Source of the DNA: a virus
Reading direction: 5' to 3' (one strand)
Virus record (IMG/VR): IMGVR_UViG_3300044627_003481
Coordinates: 1 to 37,619 of that record
Length of the DNA: 37,619 nt
Numbering within the stretch: the first letter of the stretch is position 1; each line of letters starts with the position of its first letter. Under the pieces are notes generated by a model, which was given only the letters and a program-made list of their open reading frames with translations, was not told the DNA's origin and did not search any database. Made by a program: the position numbers and the translations under genes. This document shows positions 22,727-30,099 of the stretch, piece by piece.

Positions 22727-23374
22727 TTACCTTACGTTTGTATCGTCTCCTAAAGTTTCTGTGTTATATCTAGGCATGTCTCTTTCGAATTCTTCTTTAT
22801 CTTCGTACATTTTAGTACCAGCTTCTTTGATTTTTTCGTGAATTTCTTTTAGATATGCTTTATCGGAAGAATCTTTACATGACATAATGCATCCTTGGAT
22901 TTCATCTAATAAATCCCCCCAATGTTCCATATCGACTTTTCCTAATGTATAGGCAGTCTCCATAAATCTTGTGTTTGAATTTCCGCCATGACAAGACCTT
23001 CTGAATAGTTCTTTCATCTTGGAAAATAAATCAGAGTCAAAAATTGAACGGAGATATAGAGTTTCTGATTCAACAGATTCTTTTAACTTCTTTCGTTTTG
23101 CTTGTGGAAATTTACCACCACCGAATGCGCTCTTTTTTTCTGCGTCTTTTTCGGCTTTTTCGTTACGATCTTTCTTTTTAAAAGGTTTTAGATTTGAAGT
23201 TTTGTCTTTCTTGTCTTTCTTGTCTTTTTTAAAAGGATTCTTTTTTGCTGCTTCTGCGATAGTAACTTTGATTTTCTCATTAATTACTTTTTCTAGAAAT
23301 GTATGAGCAGTACTAAAGTCATCAACGATTAATGAATCGACAAATTTTACAATATTTTGTTCTACGATATTCAT
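22727..23374 (-). CDS. lysine-rich prohead core protein candidate
   Basis: A 215-residue protein. Residues 1-40 form helices like those opening T4-like core proteins (IVKFVDSLIVDDFSTAHTF). A possible protease site IAEA follows near residue 41, then a lysine-aspartate repeat region (KKDKKDKKDK) and a basic stretch to about residue 95. The second half is a separate helical domain with CHGG and CMSC-like Cys. The place between protease and scaffold genes suggests a role like T4 gp67/gp68 in the prohead core, but the homology is not clear. Confidence 0.6.
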   Translation of the reverse strand: MNIVEQNIVKFVDSLIVDDFSTAHTFLEKVINEKIKVTIAEAAKKNPFKKDKKDKKDKTSNLKPFKKKDRNEKAEKDAEKKSAFGGGKFPQAKRKKLKESVESETLYLRSIFDSDLFSKMKELFRRSCHGGNSNTRFMETAYTLGKVDMEHWGDLLDEIQGCIMSCKDSSDKAYLKEIHEKIKEAGTKMYEDKEEFERDMPRYNTETLGDDTNVR

Positions 23375-23379
23375 ATTTT

Positions 23380-23385
23380 TATTTA
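23380..23385 (-). promoter_or_regulatory. TAAATA late-promoter-like motif for the core-protein gene
   Basis: CTAAATA-AAAAT-ATG, 5-base spacer to ATG 23374. It is nested on the TAA stop of the protease gene. Confidence 0.7.
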
Positions 23386-24054
23386 GCTTAATTTAATTTT
23401 ATTTAAAAAATTAATAATAGATTCTTTCAAATATTCTTCTACTTTCTTTTTTGGTAGGCTGGAAATAGATCTTTCAAAATCATCATACACTTCTTCGAAT
23501 GTTCCGGATTCACCGAGAACCCATGCTTTGGATTCGAGGATTCCGTTTACGAATGCTTTTGGAAAACTTGGATCGGCTACACAATCAATTGAAATAAGAC
23601 GTAGATCTTTTACGATATTTTTACCACCAGCGGCTTCTTCTAATTGACCAAGTGCTCTGGAACTCATGCCTACACGAACTCCGTCATTTACTAGTGCACG
23701 AACAATGTGTCCACAAGGTGTGGTTAATACTTTGCTTTTTCCGTGGAAGATATTTCCGTCTTGATAAAGTTCAGTTACGATATGACAAGCTTTGTCGAGA
23801 CTAACTTCTGCACTGCTTTCGTGGTTCAACGTACCCATTGAACGGTTTGTACGAATCATTTCTTCTTTGTAACGATTAACTTCTTTAACCATTTCTTCTA
23901 ATTTGTACAAACGGTTATTACGATTGTAATTTTCCGCCATCATGTAAGGCCCTTTAATAAAAAGGGTGGACGGGCTCTTTCTATCTTTTTCCTCAAAGAT
24001 ATATTCAAACTGTTCGTCTGGAGCTGGTTTTTCTACAATTAATCGTAGTGACAT
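23383..24054 (-). CDS. 21: prohead maturation protease (T4 gp21 family)
   Basis: A 223-residue serine protease of the gp21/herpesvirus-assemblin-like fold. Landmarks are IKGPYMMAENYNRNNRLY, the catalytic His in TLNHESS, and the catalytic Ser in VGMSSRALG, followed by DCVADPSFPKAFVNG. It cleaves after Glu in hydrophobic-x-Glu sites in scaffold, capsid and internal proteins. Sites of this type are seen in gp22, gp23 and the cargo candidates in this window. The C-terminal tail is lysine-rich. Confidence 0.93.
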   Translation of the reverse strand: MSLRLIVEKPAPDEQFEYIFEEKDRKSPSTLFIKGPYMMAENYNRNNRLYKLEEMVKEVNRYKEEMIRTNRSMGTLNHESSAEVSLDKACHIVTELYQDGNIFHGKSKVLTTPCGHIVRALVNDGVRVGMSSRALGQLEEAAGGKNIVKDLRLISIDCVADPSFPKAFVNGILESKAWVLGESGTFEEVYDDFERSISSLPKKKVEEYLKESIINFLNKIKLS

Positions 24055-24059
24055 AAAAC

Positions 24060-24065
24060 TATTTA
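24060..24065 (-). promoter_or_regulatory. TAAATA late-promoter-like motif for gp21
   Basis: CTAAATA-GTTTT-ATG, 5-base spacer. It diverges from the promoter of the 24120 gene. Confidence 0.7.
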
Positions 24066-24106
24066 GAGTGAATAATAGTTTTTTTCAGTTATATTTATTC
24101 AAAAAA

Positions 24107-24114
24107 TATAAATA
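24107..24114 (+). promoter_or_regulatory. TATAAATA late promoter for the gene starting at 24120
   Basis: A perfect octamer, spacer TTCGT of 5 bases to ATG 24120. Confidence 0.75.
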
Positions 24115-24119
24115 TTCGT

Positions 24120-25139
24120 ATGACTACGGATTCAGTAGAAATTTTCGAAAAGTATTTAAAATCGTTAAACGAAGCACGAATGCCGAAAGGAACTCCTCGT
24201 CCAGATGTTATTGGTAGTAAAAGTTATAAACAAAAAACTACAATGGCAGATAATCCAGATGCTTCTGAAGCACACGGGGCTACTATTGGAAGAAACACTG
24301 CATTAACTCCAACACAATCTGATAAAATTAGAGATAGAAACTTTGAATCATATAGAAATGAAGATATGGAAGAAGGTTATTATATTCAATTAACTGGAGA
24401 AGGATCTAGAGTTTCTAGAAATTCACAAAAAACCTTAATGAATTTAATGCGTGAATATTCAAATAACAAATACTTTCAAAATGAAGTAGACGGAGATTTA
24501 GTAATTCCTTATTGGATACTTCCAGATTGTATAGAATATTTTACTATGAGTGCAAAGTCGGAAAAAAATCCAAATCTTCGTCAAGCATATATAGATGCAC
24601 TCATATTTATGTATGAAGCCATGAGTGATAAAACCACTTATCAACAAATATATAGAAATTCTAAACCTGTATTAAGAATAAAATCAGAAGGAGGAAAAAG
24701 AGAAGTAGAAGAATTAAAAGATACTTATGATGAATTTTCTTCTAAAATAATAGGAAGAATTAAAACATTAAAAACAAATCCTCCAATGGCATTAGTATTA
24801 AAGCCTTTTCTTTTTCACAACCACACAAAACCAAGACAACAAGTAAAATTTGGGTCTGATGTTTACGAAGATGCTATATTTCTACATGCTCCCGGAGAAG
24901 GTGGTCATACTATTTTTGGAAAAACAGATATAGAACCCAAACATGACTATGAAGGAACAGATCCAACATATGGTGTAAGTAGTGCTGAAAATATAACAGA
25001 ACCAGAATTAAATAAAATTCACATAAAAGACAAAGAACAAGCAAGAAATACTCCATCTCCAGCAAAATCATTAGGAACACCAAAAGTTAAAAGAAAGAAA
25101 ATAAAAGAATCTTTCTTTATCAAGGATATTCCTTTTTAA
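24120..25139 (+). CDS. capsid-cargo candidate with targeting-like N-terminus
   Basis: A 339-residue protein, the only plus-strand gene within the head cluster. It opens MTTDSVEIFEKYLKSLNEAR, with a prohead-protease-type site after E18 (LNE before A19). The body has a polar, disordered-looking segment to about residue 75 and a helical centre. A strand region with HNHTKPRQQVKFGSDVYEDAIFLH follows near residues 231-254, then a lysine-rich tail. I recognise no family. Lying back to back with the maturation protease gene fits a packaged internal protein. Confidence 0.68.
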   Translation: MTTDSVEIFEKYLKSLNEARMPKGTPRPDVIGSKSYKQKTTMADNPDASEAHGATIGRNTALTPTQSDKIRDRNFESYRNEDMEEGYYIQLTGEGSRVSRNSQKTLMNLMREYSNNKYFQNEVDGDLVIPYWILPDCIEYFTMSAKSEKNPNLRQAYIDALIFMYEAMSDKTTYQQIYRNSKPVLRIKSEGGKREVEELKDTYDEFSSKIIGRIKTLKTNPPMALVLKPFLFHNHTKPRQQVKFGSDVYEDAIFLHAPGEGGHTIFGKTDIEPKHDYEGTDPTYGVSSAENITEPELNKIHIKDKEQARNTPSPAKSLGTPKVKRKKIKESFFIKDIPF

Positions 25140-25606
25140 ATGAATATCTCAGAAAGAAAACTTTCCCACTTTTCGTGGTGTTCTGCAATATTTTCTTGAT
25201 TGTTCTGTGTGAACAGTTTTTTAGATAATCCTCTATAGAATTCAGAAGGTGGTGCTCCTTTTTTTGCTCTACGTTCCATTGCGGCTCGAAAGAAAGATAA
25301 TGCTACTAATGTTTTTTCAGCTAATATAAAACCACGATCATCTAAAACATAAGGAAGTGGATCTTTTCTTTTTAATCCGTTATAAACAATAATTGCTACT
25401 TGATGACATTCTTCTTTGTTTTCTGCGAAAGTAGCAGTCATACAGAGAAAAGTTAAAACATCAAGTGGTTTGGAAGATAAGAATGTTTCACTTTTCTCTA
25501 AGATCTTAGTTCCAAAAGCAACATATAACTGTTCTGGATCTTCGGAATATAATACTTTGATTAATTTTGCTGATTTATCATCGTATAATTCATCAATTAA
25601 ACTCAC
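25136..25606 (-). CDS. hypothetical head-cluster protein
   Basis: A 156-residue, mostly helical protein of unknown family with an acidic N-terminus, Cys at about residues 55 and 67, and a closing H-x-x-W motif (AEHHEKWESFLSEIF). The GTG start at 25606 is supported by TAAATA five bases upstream. It lies between gp4 and gp21 and overlaps the convergent cargo gene by four bases. A head-assembly accessory role is possible from position only. Confidence 0.6.
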   Translation of the reverse strand: MSLIDELYDDKSAKLIKVLYSEDPEQLYVAFGTKILEKSETFLSSKPLDVLTFLCMTATFAENKEECHQVAIIVYNGLKRKDPLPYVLDDRGFILAEKTLVALSFFRAAMERRAKKGAPPSEFYRGLSKKLFTQNNQENIAEHHEKWESFLSEIFI

Positions 25607-25611
25607 AATAT

Positions 25612-25617
25612 TATTTA
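25612..25617 (-). promoter_or_regulatory. TAAATA late-promoter-like motif for the GTG-started gene at 25606
   Basis: TTAAATA-ATATT-GTG, 5-base spacer. The spacing supports GTG as the genuine start. Confidence 0.65.
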
Positions 25618-25620
25618 ACT

Positions 25621-26073
25621 TTAAAACAATTCTTTTTCTGTTAAGATAATAAATTCTGCTCCTCTGTCTTTTGCATATTTTTTAGCGGCTTCCCATTTAG
25701 CTTGGTTAACTGCCCATTGTGTATTTTCGTACAATACCGTAGCTTTCTTTTTCTTTTTAGAAGGAACCGGAGCCAACGTTTGTTTATATGGCTTTATCTC
25801 TATAAGATACTTTTTAATCTTATCACCTTCTTTTAATACTATGTAATTGTCTACAAAATATCGGTGTATTCTGTTGTCTATTGGACTTCTATACGGGACT
25901 ACGATATTCTCCGATCCCCACTCAACCACATTAGGATTAGAATCCGCCCATAAAAGAAACTTTCGTTCATAAGAAGATCGGAAGACCGCATATTCACCCA
26001 TAAACTTTTGGGGATTTTTAGGTTTAAAATAACCTTGTTTAAATCGTTCATCTTTTTTTCCTAATGGAAGCAC
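25621..26073 (-). CDS. 4: head completion protein (T4 gp4 family)
   Basis: A 150-residue gp4-type protein. Typical features are YAVFRSSYERKFLLWAD, VVEWGSENIVVPY, then HRYFVDNYI and YLIEIKPYKQT. The Glu, Asp and Glu-x-Lys are placed as in PD-(D/E)XK nuclease folds such as TnsA. In T4 gp4 finishes the filled head before tail joining. It starts with GTG, supported by the 5-base late motif. It lies directly after a repeat-rich cargo candidate. Confidence 0.88.
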   Translation of the reverse strand: MLPLGKKDERFKQGYFKPKNPQKFMGEYAVFRSSYERKFLLWADSNPNVVEWGSENIVVPYRSPIDNRIHRYFVDNYIVLKEGDKIKKYLIEIKPYKQTLAPVPSKKKKKATVLYENTQWAVNQAKWEAAKKYAKDRGAEFIILTEKELF

Positions 26074-26078
26074 GTTAT

Positions 26079-26084
26079 TATTTA
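26079..26084 (-). promoter_or_regulatory. TAAATA late-promoter-like motif for gp4
   Basis: TTAAATA-ATAAC-GTG, 5-base spacer. Its last-read half contains the TAA stop of the 718-residue gene. Confidence 0.65.
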
Positions 26085-28238
26085 ACTTTTCAATAATAAA
26101 CTTCTGATTAAATTGTAAATCACAGAATCATTTAATTTTTCCTTTTGTTCCGTAGGTTCTACTATTTCTAAATTTTGTAGATCAATTCCAGATATATATT
26201 TTATCAAATTTCTGCTAATCGTAATTTTTTGTAACTTGCTAGAATAAATAACTACATAGTCTCCTTTAAGTTCTTGTAACTTTGGTAAATAAATAATATT
26301 TGCGTTATGAGCACGGATATAACCGCTCTCTTTTAATTGTGGTAATTCTATTTTAGCAGCTTTTTCACAATCAATATCACCACTTTCTTTTAATTGTGGT
26401 AAATGTAATGAACGTATCGAATTCGAAGAAATTTTACCACTTTTTACTAATTCTGGTAATGATAAAGTCTGTGTTAAACTAGCATATATAGCCCCACTCT
26501 GGATTAATTCGGGTAATGATAAATTTAATGTTCTTCGGCAGAAAATAGATTTACAATATTTTAATTTTGGTAACGATAAATTTCGTATTTCTTCAAAAAG
26601 AATATTTTCACTTTTTTCTAATTGTGGTAATGTTATTGTTATGGCTTTTTCGCATCCAATATCACCACTTTCTTTTAATTGTGGTAATTCCAAATTTGTC
26701 GCTAAATGTGCAGTTATATTACCACTCTTTTTTAAGAATGGTAAAGATACAACTGTTGCGTATTCGAAATTCATATCTCCGCATTCTACCAAATTAAATG
26801 GAAATAATACATATTTAAGAGGCCATACAAATCTATCTAAAATAACCACCCCATTTTCATTTATTTGATGTTTTCGATTATTTAAAAAATCTTGAACAAT
26901 TTTATTTATATTTTTATTAAATTTTGGATCATCTTTCTTTAAACTTAAAAACCACATGGTGCTACCAAAATTTTCCAAAAAACTATTTGAAAAATTTTCC
27001 ACATCTTTCAAAGCATATAATTGATTTGGCGTAAAATCCAGTCCATCTTCATAATCATAGTCGTCAGGAGTCCATTCCGATACTTGAAGTTCCACTCTTC
27101 TTTTTACATTTTGTAAATATTGTTTATGTAGTCTAGGCTTTCCTTCGAAAACATAATCAGGAATATCATATTTTTCCGTCACATAAATAGCCTTTTCCAA
27201 AATCTTATTCCATTCTTCTTTTGGAATTCCATTCCATTCTTCTGGTTTTATATCTTTAAATGATGCAAACGTCACTCGATCTTCCGTATTTTTAAGTTCT
27301 AAGATACTTTCTAAATCATAAAATTTTTGATAGAATTCCAATTCTCTGCCTCTAATTCGAACATAATTGAATACATTATTTTCAAAAGGTTCTGTCAATT
27401 CTGGGTAAAGTTTCAATAATTCTTCTTTAGAAATACTAATATCCTCATTTTCTGTCATCGGATTGTACTGTAATTCTCCATCTTCATCTACATCAACCAA
27501 CATATAGTGTCCTCTTTTTTTGAGATAACAGAAATATGTAGTCAACTTGTCGTTCCATCTATAATCATGATAATGATAACTAGCATTTGACCCAGAAATA
27601 CACAGATTTGTTCCTTTTCCAAATTCTTTACATCTTTTGACTCCATTAATCGGATTTTCCGTATCATTAGCCAAATACACCGCAACTTCATCATTTTCGA
27701 ATAATGCTTTTTCGGTTTCAGTTTTTTTAATTTCTTGTGGTTTATGTTTTTCCTTACCAGCAAAAGAATGCACAATATCCATCCATTTTGGAATACCTTT
27801 TTGAAAAAGATTAGAAAATTGAGGGTTGTTCAGTAATTCCTCTTTCTTATCTAAACTATCTTTGTAATCATGCAGAAGAACTGGTAATGCTCTATTATAT
27901 AAATTTTTATTAATCTTGGATTCATCTCCATTAATCTGATTAACATATTGTTGTGTACCAGACATCATAAGCAAAGAATTAATCAAGCTCATTAAATCTT
28001 TACCTTCAAATAATTCCCCGCCTTTTTGTTTTTGTATTTGTAATATCTGATTTATTATATCAGTAGCTATCGAATCTGCTTCTTTTTTTAAATTTAGATT
28101 AGATTTATAAAGAGAAGATCCAGTAATAAATTTAGCCAATAATTCTTTAGGATCATCGGATTTTATAACATCTCTAGCTTCTAATAAAATTCTATTATAA
28201 TATATATCAAATATATTATTTTCATCATTCAACAACAT
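26082..28238 (-). CDS. large cargo candidate: Cys-motif domain plus leucine-rich solenoid
   Basis: A 718-residue protein. It opens with NIFDIYYNRILLE before A21, a targeting peptide with protease site. Residues 180-280 form a domain with CISGSNASYHYHDYR (Cys213), a pair of strands (TYFCYLK, HYMLVDVD) and N-P-M-T-E-N-E, resembling the core of the 590-residue protein. From about 490 to 690 there are nine or so repeats of about 22 residues with the core LPxLxxSGxIxxxxAxxLxLP, a leucine-rich-type solenoid that usually binds proteins. It could be an injected effector that recognises a host protein. The function is inferred from architecture. Confidence 0.75.
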   Translation of the reverse strand: MLLNDENNIFDIYYNRILLEARDVIKSDDPKELLAKFITGSSLYKSNLNLKKEADSIATDIINQILQIQKQKGGELFEGKDLMSLINSLLMMSGTQQYVNQINGDESKINKNLYNRALPVLLHDYKDSLDKKEELLNNPQFSNLFQKGIPKWMDIVHSFAGKEKHKPQEIKKTETEKALFENDEVAVYLANDTENPINGVKRCKEFGKGTNLCISGSNASYHYHDYRWNDKLTTYFCYLKKRGHYMLVDVDEDGELQYNPMTENEDISISKEELLKLYPELTEPFENNVFNYVRIRGRELEFYQKFYDLESILELKNTEDRVTFASFKDIKPEEWNGIPKEEWNKILEKAIYVTEKYDIPDYVFEGKPRLHKQYLQNVKRRVELQVSEWTPDDYDYEDGLDFTPNQLYALKDVENFSNSFLENFGSTMWFLSLKKDDPKFNKNINKIVQDFLNNRKHQINENGVVILDRFVWPLKYVLFPFNLVECGDMNFEYATVVSLPFLKKSGNITAHLATNLELPQLKESGDIGCEKAITITLPQLEKSENILFEEIRNLSLPKLKYCKSIFCRRTLNLSLPELIQSGAIYASLTQTLSLPELVKSGKISSNSIRSLHLPQLKESGDIDCEKAAKIELPQLKESGYIRAHNANIIYLPKLQELKGDYVVIYSSKLQKITISRNLIKYISGIDLQNLEIVEPTEQKEKLNDSVIYNLIRSLLLKS
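26359..26400 (-). repeat. solenoid coding repeat, copy A
   Basis: 42 bases that match 26644-26685 at 39 positions. They encode the same solenoid unit (PQLKESGDI then CEKA). The near-identity in DNA points to recent duplication of repeat units. Confidence 0.75.
26644..26685 (-). repeat. solenoid coding repeat, copy B
   Basis: Partner of 26359-26400, lying several units away in the solenoid; the intervening units are more diverged. Confidence 0.75.
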
Positions 28239-28243
28239 ATTTT

Positions 28244-28249
28244 TATTTA
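28244..28249 (-). promoter_or_regulatory. TAAATA late-promoter-like motif for the gene starting at 28238
   Basis: GTAAATA-AAAAT-ATG, 5-base spacer. Confidence 0.7.
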
Positions 28250-28250
28250 C

Positions 28251-28808
28251 CTACTTTCTAAAGAAGAACCCTATTATCGAACTTCCTATACTTAGAAACT
28301 TAGTAGGAAAGAAGTAAAACAAAGCTCCTAAAGAAGAAAGTATGATTCCAAGTATTGCGTATAATTTTATGGTTTTCTTTTTTTCGTAATCTTTAATAGT
28401 TTTTGCTTCTATATTATCCGTGACTATTTCAGCTACTAATTCTTCGTTCTTTTCTTCTAGAACTTCGATATCTGCTAAATCTTTTTTACTTTCGTTAAAC
28501 GTTTCTTCTATAGCTAATTCTTGTTCTTTTTCGTTTAGATTTTTATATTCCGAACCGTCGTCTATTTTTGCTCCTAAAAGTGTTTGACTTTTTTCTATTA
28601 TATCAATAGCTCTTTTGATTTCAGATCTTTTTAAATCTGTTTTATTTAAAATATTTTTAGCAGTTGCTATGAAATCTTTGGCATCTTCTTGAAGCTTTTG
28701 TTGCTTCATATCAATCTCTTTTTGATATTTTGTATAATTTGCCGTAGGTGTCGAACACCCAGAAATCAATAAACAAAGTATTAAAAAATGTTTGTATAAA
28801 GTTTTCAT
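28251..28808 (-). CDS. lipoprotein with C-terminal membrane segment, u-spanin candidate
   Basis: A 185-residue protein. Residues 1-18 form a lipoprotein signal with lipobox LISGC (Cys18). Residues 25-140 are charged and helical, likely coiled coil. Residues 147-165 form a membrane segment (LYAILGIILSSLGALFYFF), and a second short hydrophobic stretch (FLSIGSSIIGFFF) precedes FRK. A lipid anchor at one end and a membrane anchor at the other is the architecture of unimolecular spanins such as T1 gp11, which fuse inner and outer membranes in lysis. A second hydrophobic stretch is unusual. Its role is inferred from topology, and no endolysin is seen nearby. Confidence 0.6.
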   Translation of the reverse strand: MKTLYKHFLILCLLISGCSTPTANYTKYQKEIDMKQQKLQEDAKDFIATAKNILNKTDLKRSEIKRAIDIIEKSQTLLGAKIDDGSEYKNLNEKEQELAIEETFNESKKDLADIEVLEEKNEELVAEIVTDNIEAKTIKDYEKKKTIKLYAILGIILSSLGALFYFFPTKFLSIGSSIIGFFFRK

Positions 28809-28815
28809 AAGTAGT

Positions 28816-30063
28816 TTATTTTATGTATTCTATTCTAATTACGGAATTGTCTGGAAATATATGTTTAGCACTTCCAGCCCGTTTTTTCATATGATATGTC
28901 ATATTTGGAAGTTTTTTGATTCTTCCTAATAAAGATCTATCACATTTAAATTTATTACAACAATCGGTTTCGCTAAGACAATAGACAGGTTCGTTATCAT
29001 TTATAATGATATTAAAAGGAAATTTATATTTAAAATTTAAATATTTTTTTGTTTTATGTTTAGTTTTGTTATTTTTCAAAAAAATCCAATTTTCGATTTT
29101 TTCTTTTTGGCGATTTATAATATCGTTTATAATATTTATATCTAATTTAGGATTATCCTCTATATTACAAGGAATTAACTTGATTATAGATTTATCAGAA
29201 AAATAATGACTACTGTTTAATTGTCTTGTTATTTTATGTCCATTTTCTTTTGATTTTTTAAATTTTCTCAAAAGAGTATCATATGAATTAAATGTTTTGC
29301 AGAAAAAGCTTTCGGATTCACAAAAAATAGGTGTTTCGTCATCTATTTGTATAAAGAATGGCTTTGCTGTGGGAAATATACAATCTTCTCCTTTCATTTC
29401 TTTATAGGTTTTTCCTTTATTAGGAGGGCCATTGTAATTTTCCCCGTATATTTCTATAGCAGTTTTTCCTTTTGATGGATTAACCCAATTAGGATTATTG
29501 AGTCTTTCTCGCATCTTTTTGCCTTGTTGTCTCTCGGAGATTTTCTTAAATGATTCTAGTTCTCTTTCTGTAAATTGTTTATTTTTTCTTCTTTCTATTC
29601 TTTGTTGCGTACTTTTAATTTCTTTTTCCGTTTTACCAACTTTTTCCATTCTTAGTCTTTTAGATTTTAATCTATTTTCTACTTGTTTTTTTATTATTAG
29701 ATCTTTATTTTTTCCGTATTGTTCTTCGTAAGATTTCCCCTTTCTCAAATTAATGTATTTATGTCTTCCCGGAGACTTCCCTCCTGCATCTATATTAGAC
29801 AAATATCCATCTCTAGTAACTAATCTTCCACATTTTTTGATTATTTGTTTTTCTATTTTCCATGCTTTTTCTAATGGAATCATTTTATATATTATTTTTC
29901 TTATGAAATAATTATCTGGTAAGCTATTAACTATCTTTTGATGAATAGAGTTTCTTTTTAAATAAGAAACTCTAAAATAAGATCCTATCCCAACATAAAA
30001 AATTTTTTTAGTTATCGGATTTATATCAACATAAACATTAACTTTGTATTTTCCGTCATACAT
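28816..30063 (-). CDS. GIY-YIG homing endonuclease with NUMOD3-like repeats
   Basis: A 415-residue protein. Residues 8-100 fit the GIY-YIG fold of the LEM3-like type: VYVDINPITKKIFYVGIG, an Arg, a catalytic-type Glu in EKAWKIEKQII, then LSNIDAGG. NUMOD3-like DNA-binding elements follow (GKSYEEQYG, NPNWVNPSKGKT, NKGKTYKEM), with a basic helix between. The C-terminal half contains two similar segments with a Cys-Glu-Ser-Glu type turn and F-C-K-T-F or C-C-N-K-F, probable duplicated DNA-reading modules. It separates the lipoprotein gene from the neck-like gene and so probably inserted between them. Confidence 0.78.
   Translation of the reverse strand: MYDGKYKVNVYVDINPITKKIFYVGIGSYFRVSYLKRNSIHQKIVNSLPDNYFIRKIIYKMIPLEKAWKIEKQIIKKCGRLVTRDGYLSNIDAGGKSPGRHKYINLRKGKSYEEQYGKNKDLIIKKQVENRLKSKRLRMEKVGKTEKEIKSTQQRIERRKNKQFTERELESFKKISERQQGKKMRERLNNPNWVNPSKGKTAIEIYGENYNGPPNKGKTYKEMKGEDCIFPTAKPFFIQIDDETPIFCESESFFCKTFNSYDTLLRKFKKSKENGHKITRQLNSSHYFSDKSIIKLIPCNIEDNPKLDINIINDIINRQKEKIENWIFLKNNKTKHKTKKYLNFKYKFPFNIIINDNEPVYCLSETDCCNKFKCDRSLLGRIKKLPNMTYHMKKRAGSAKHIFPDNSVIRIEYIK
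29946..29974 (-). repeat. 11-bp inverted repeat within the GIY-YIG gene
   Basis: TAGAGTTTCTT at 29946-29956 pairs with AAGAAACTCTA at 29964-29974 around a 7-base AT loop, about 90 bases after the start codon. Confidence 0.5.
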
Positions 30064-30066
30064 AAG

Positions 30067-30072
30067 TATTTA
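30067..30072 (-). promoter_or_regulatory. TAAATA motif before the GIY-YIG gene
   Basis: GATAAATA-CTT-ATG, only 3 bases of spacer, so transcription might start just inside the reading frame or use a shifted start. Confidence 0.45.
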
Positions 30073-30099
30073 TCTTAGTATTCGCGGATCACCATCACC

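Noticed and set aside
26278-26780. Regularly spaced near-repeats that suggested a CRISPR array
   Set aside because: Repeats are in frame, diverged, without spacers, and encode the LPxLxxSG solenoid units.
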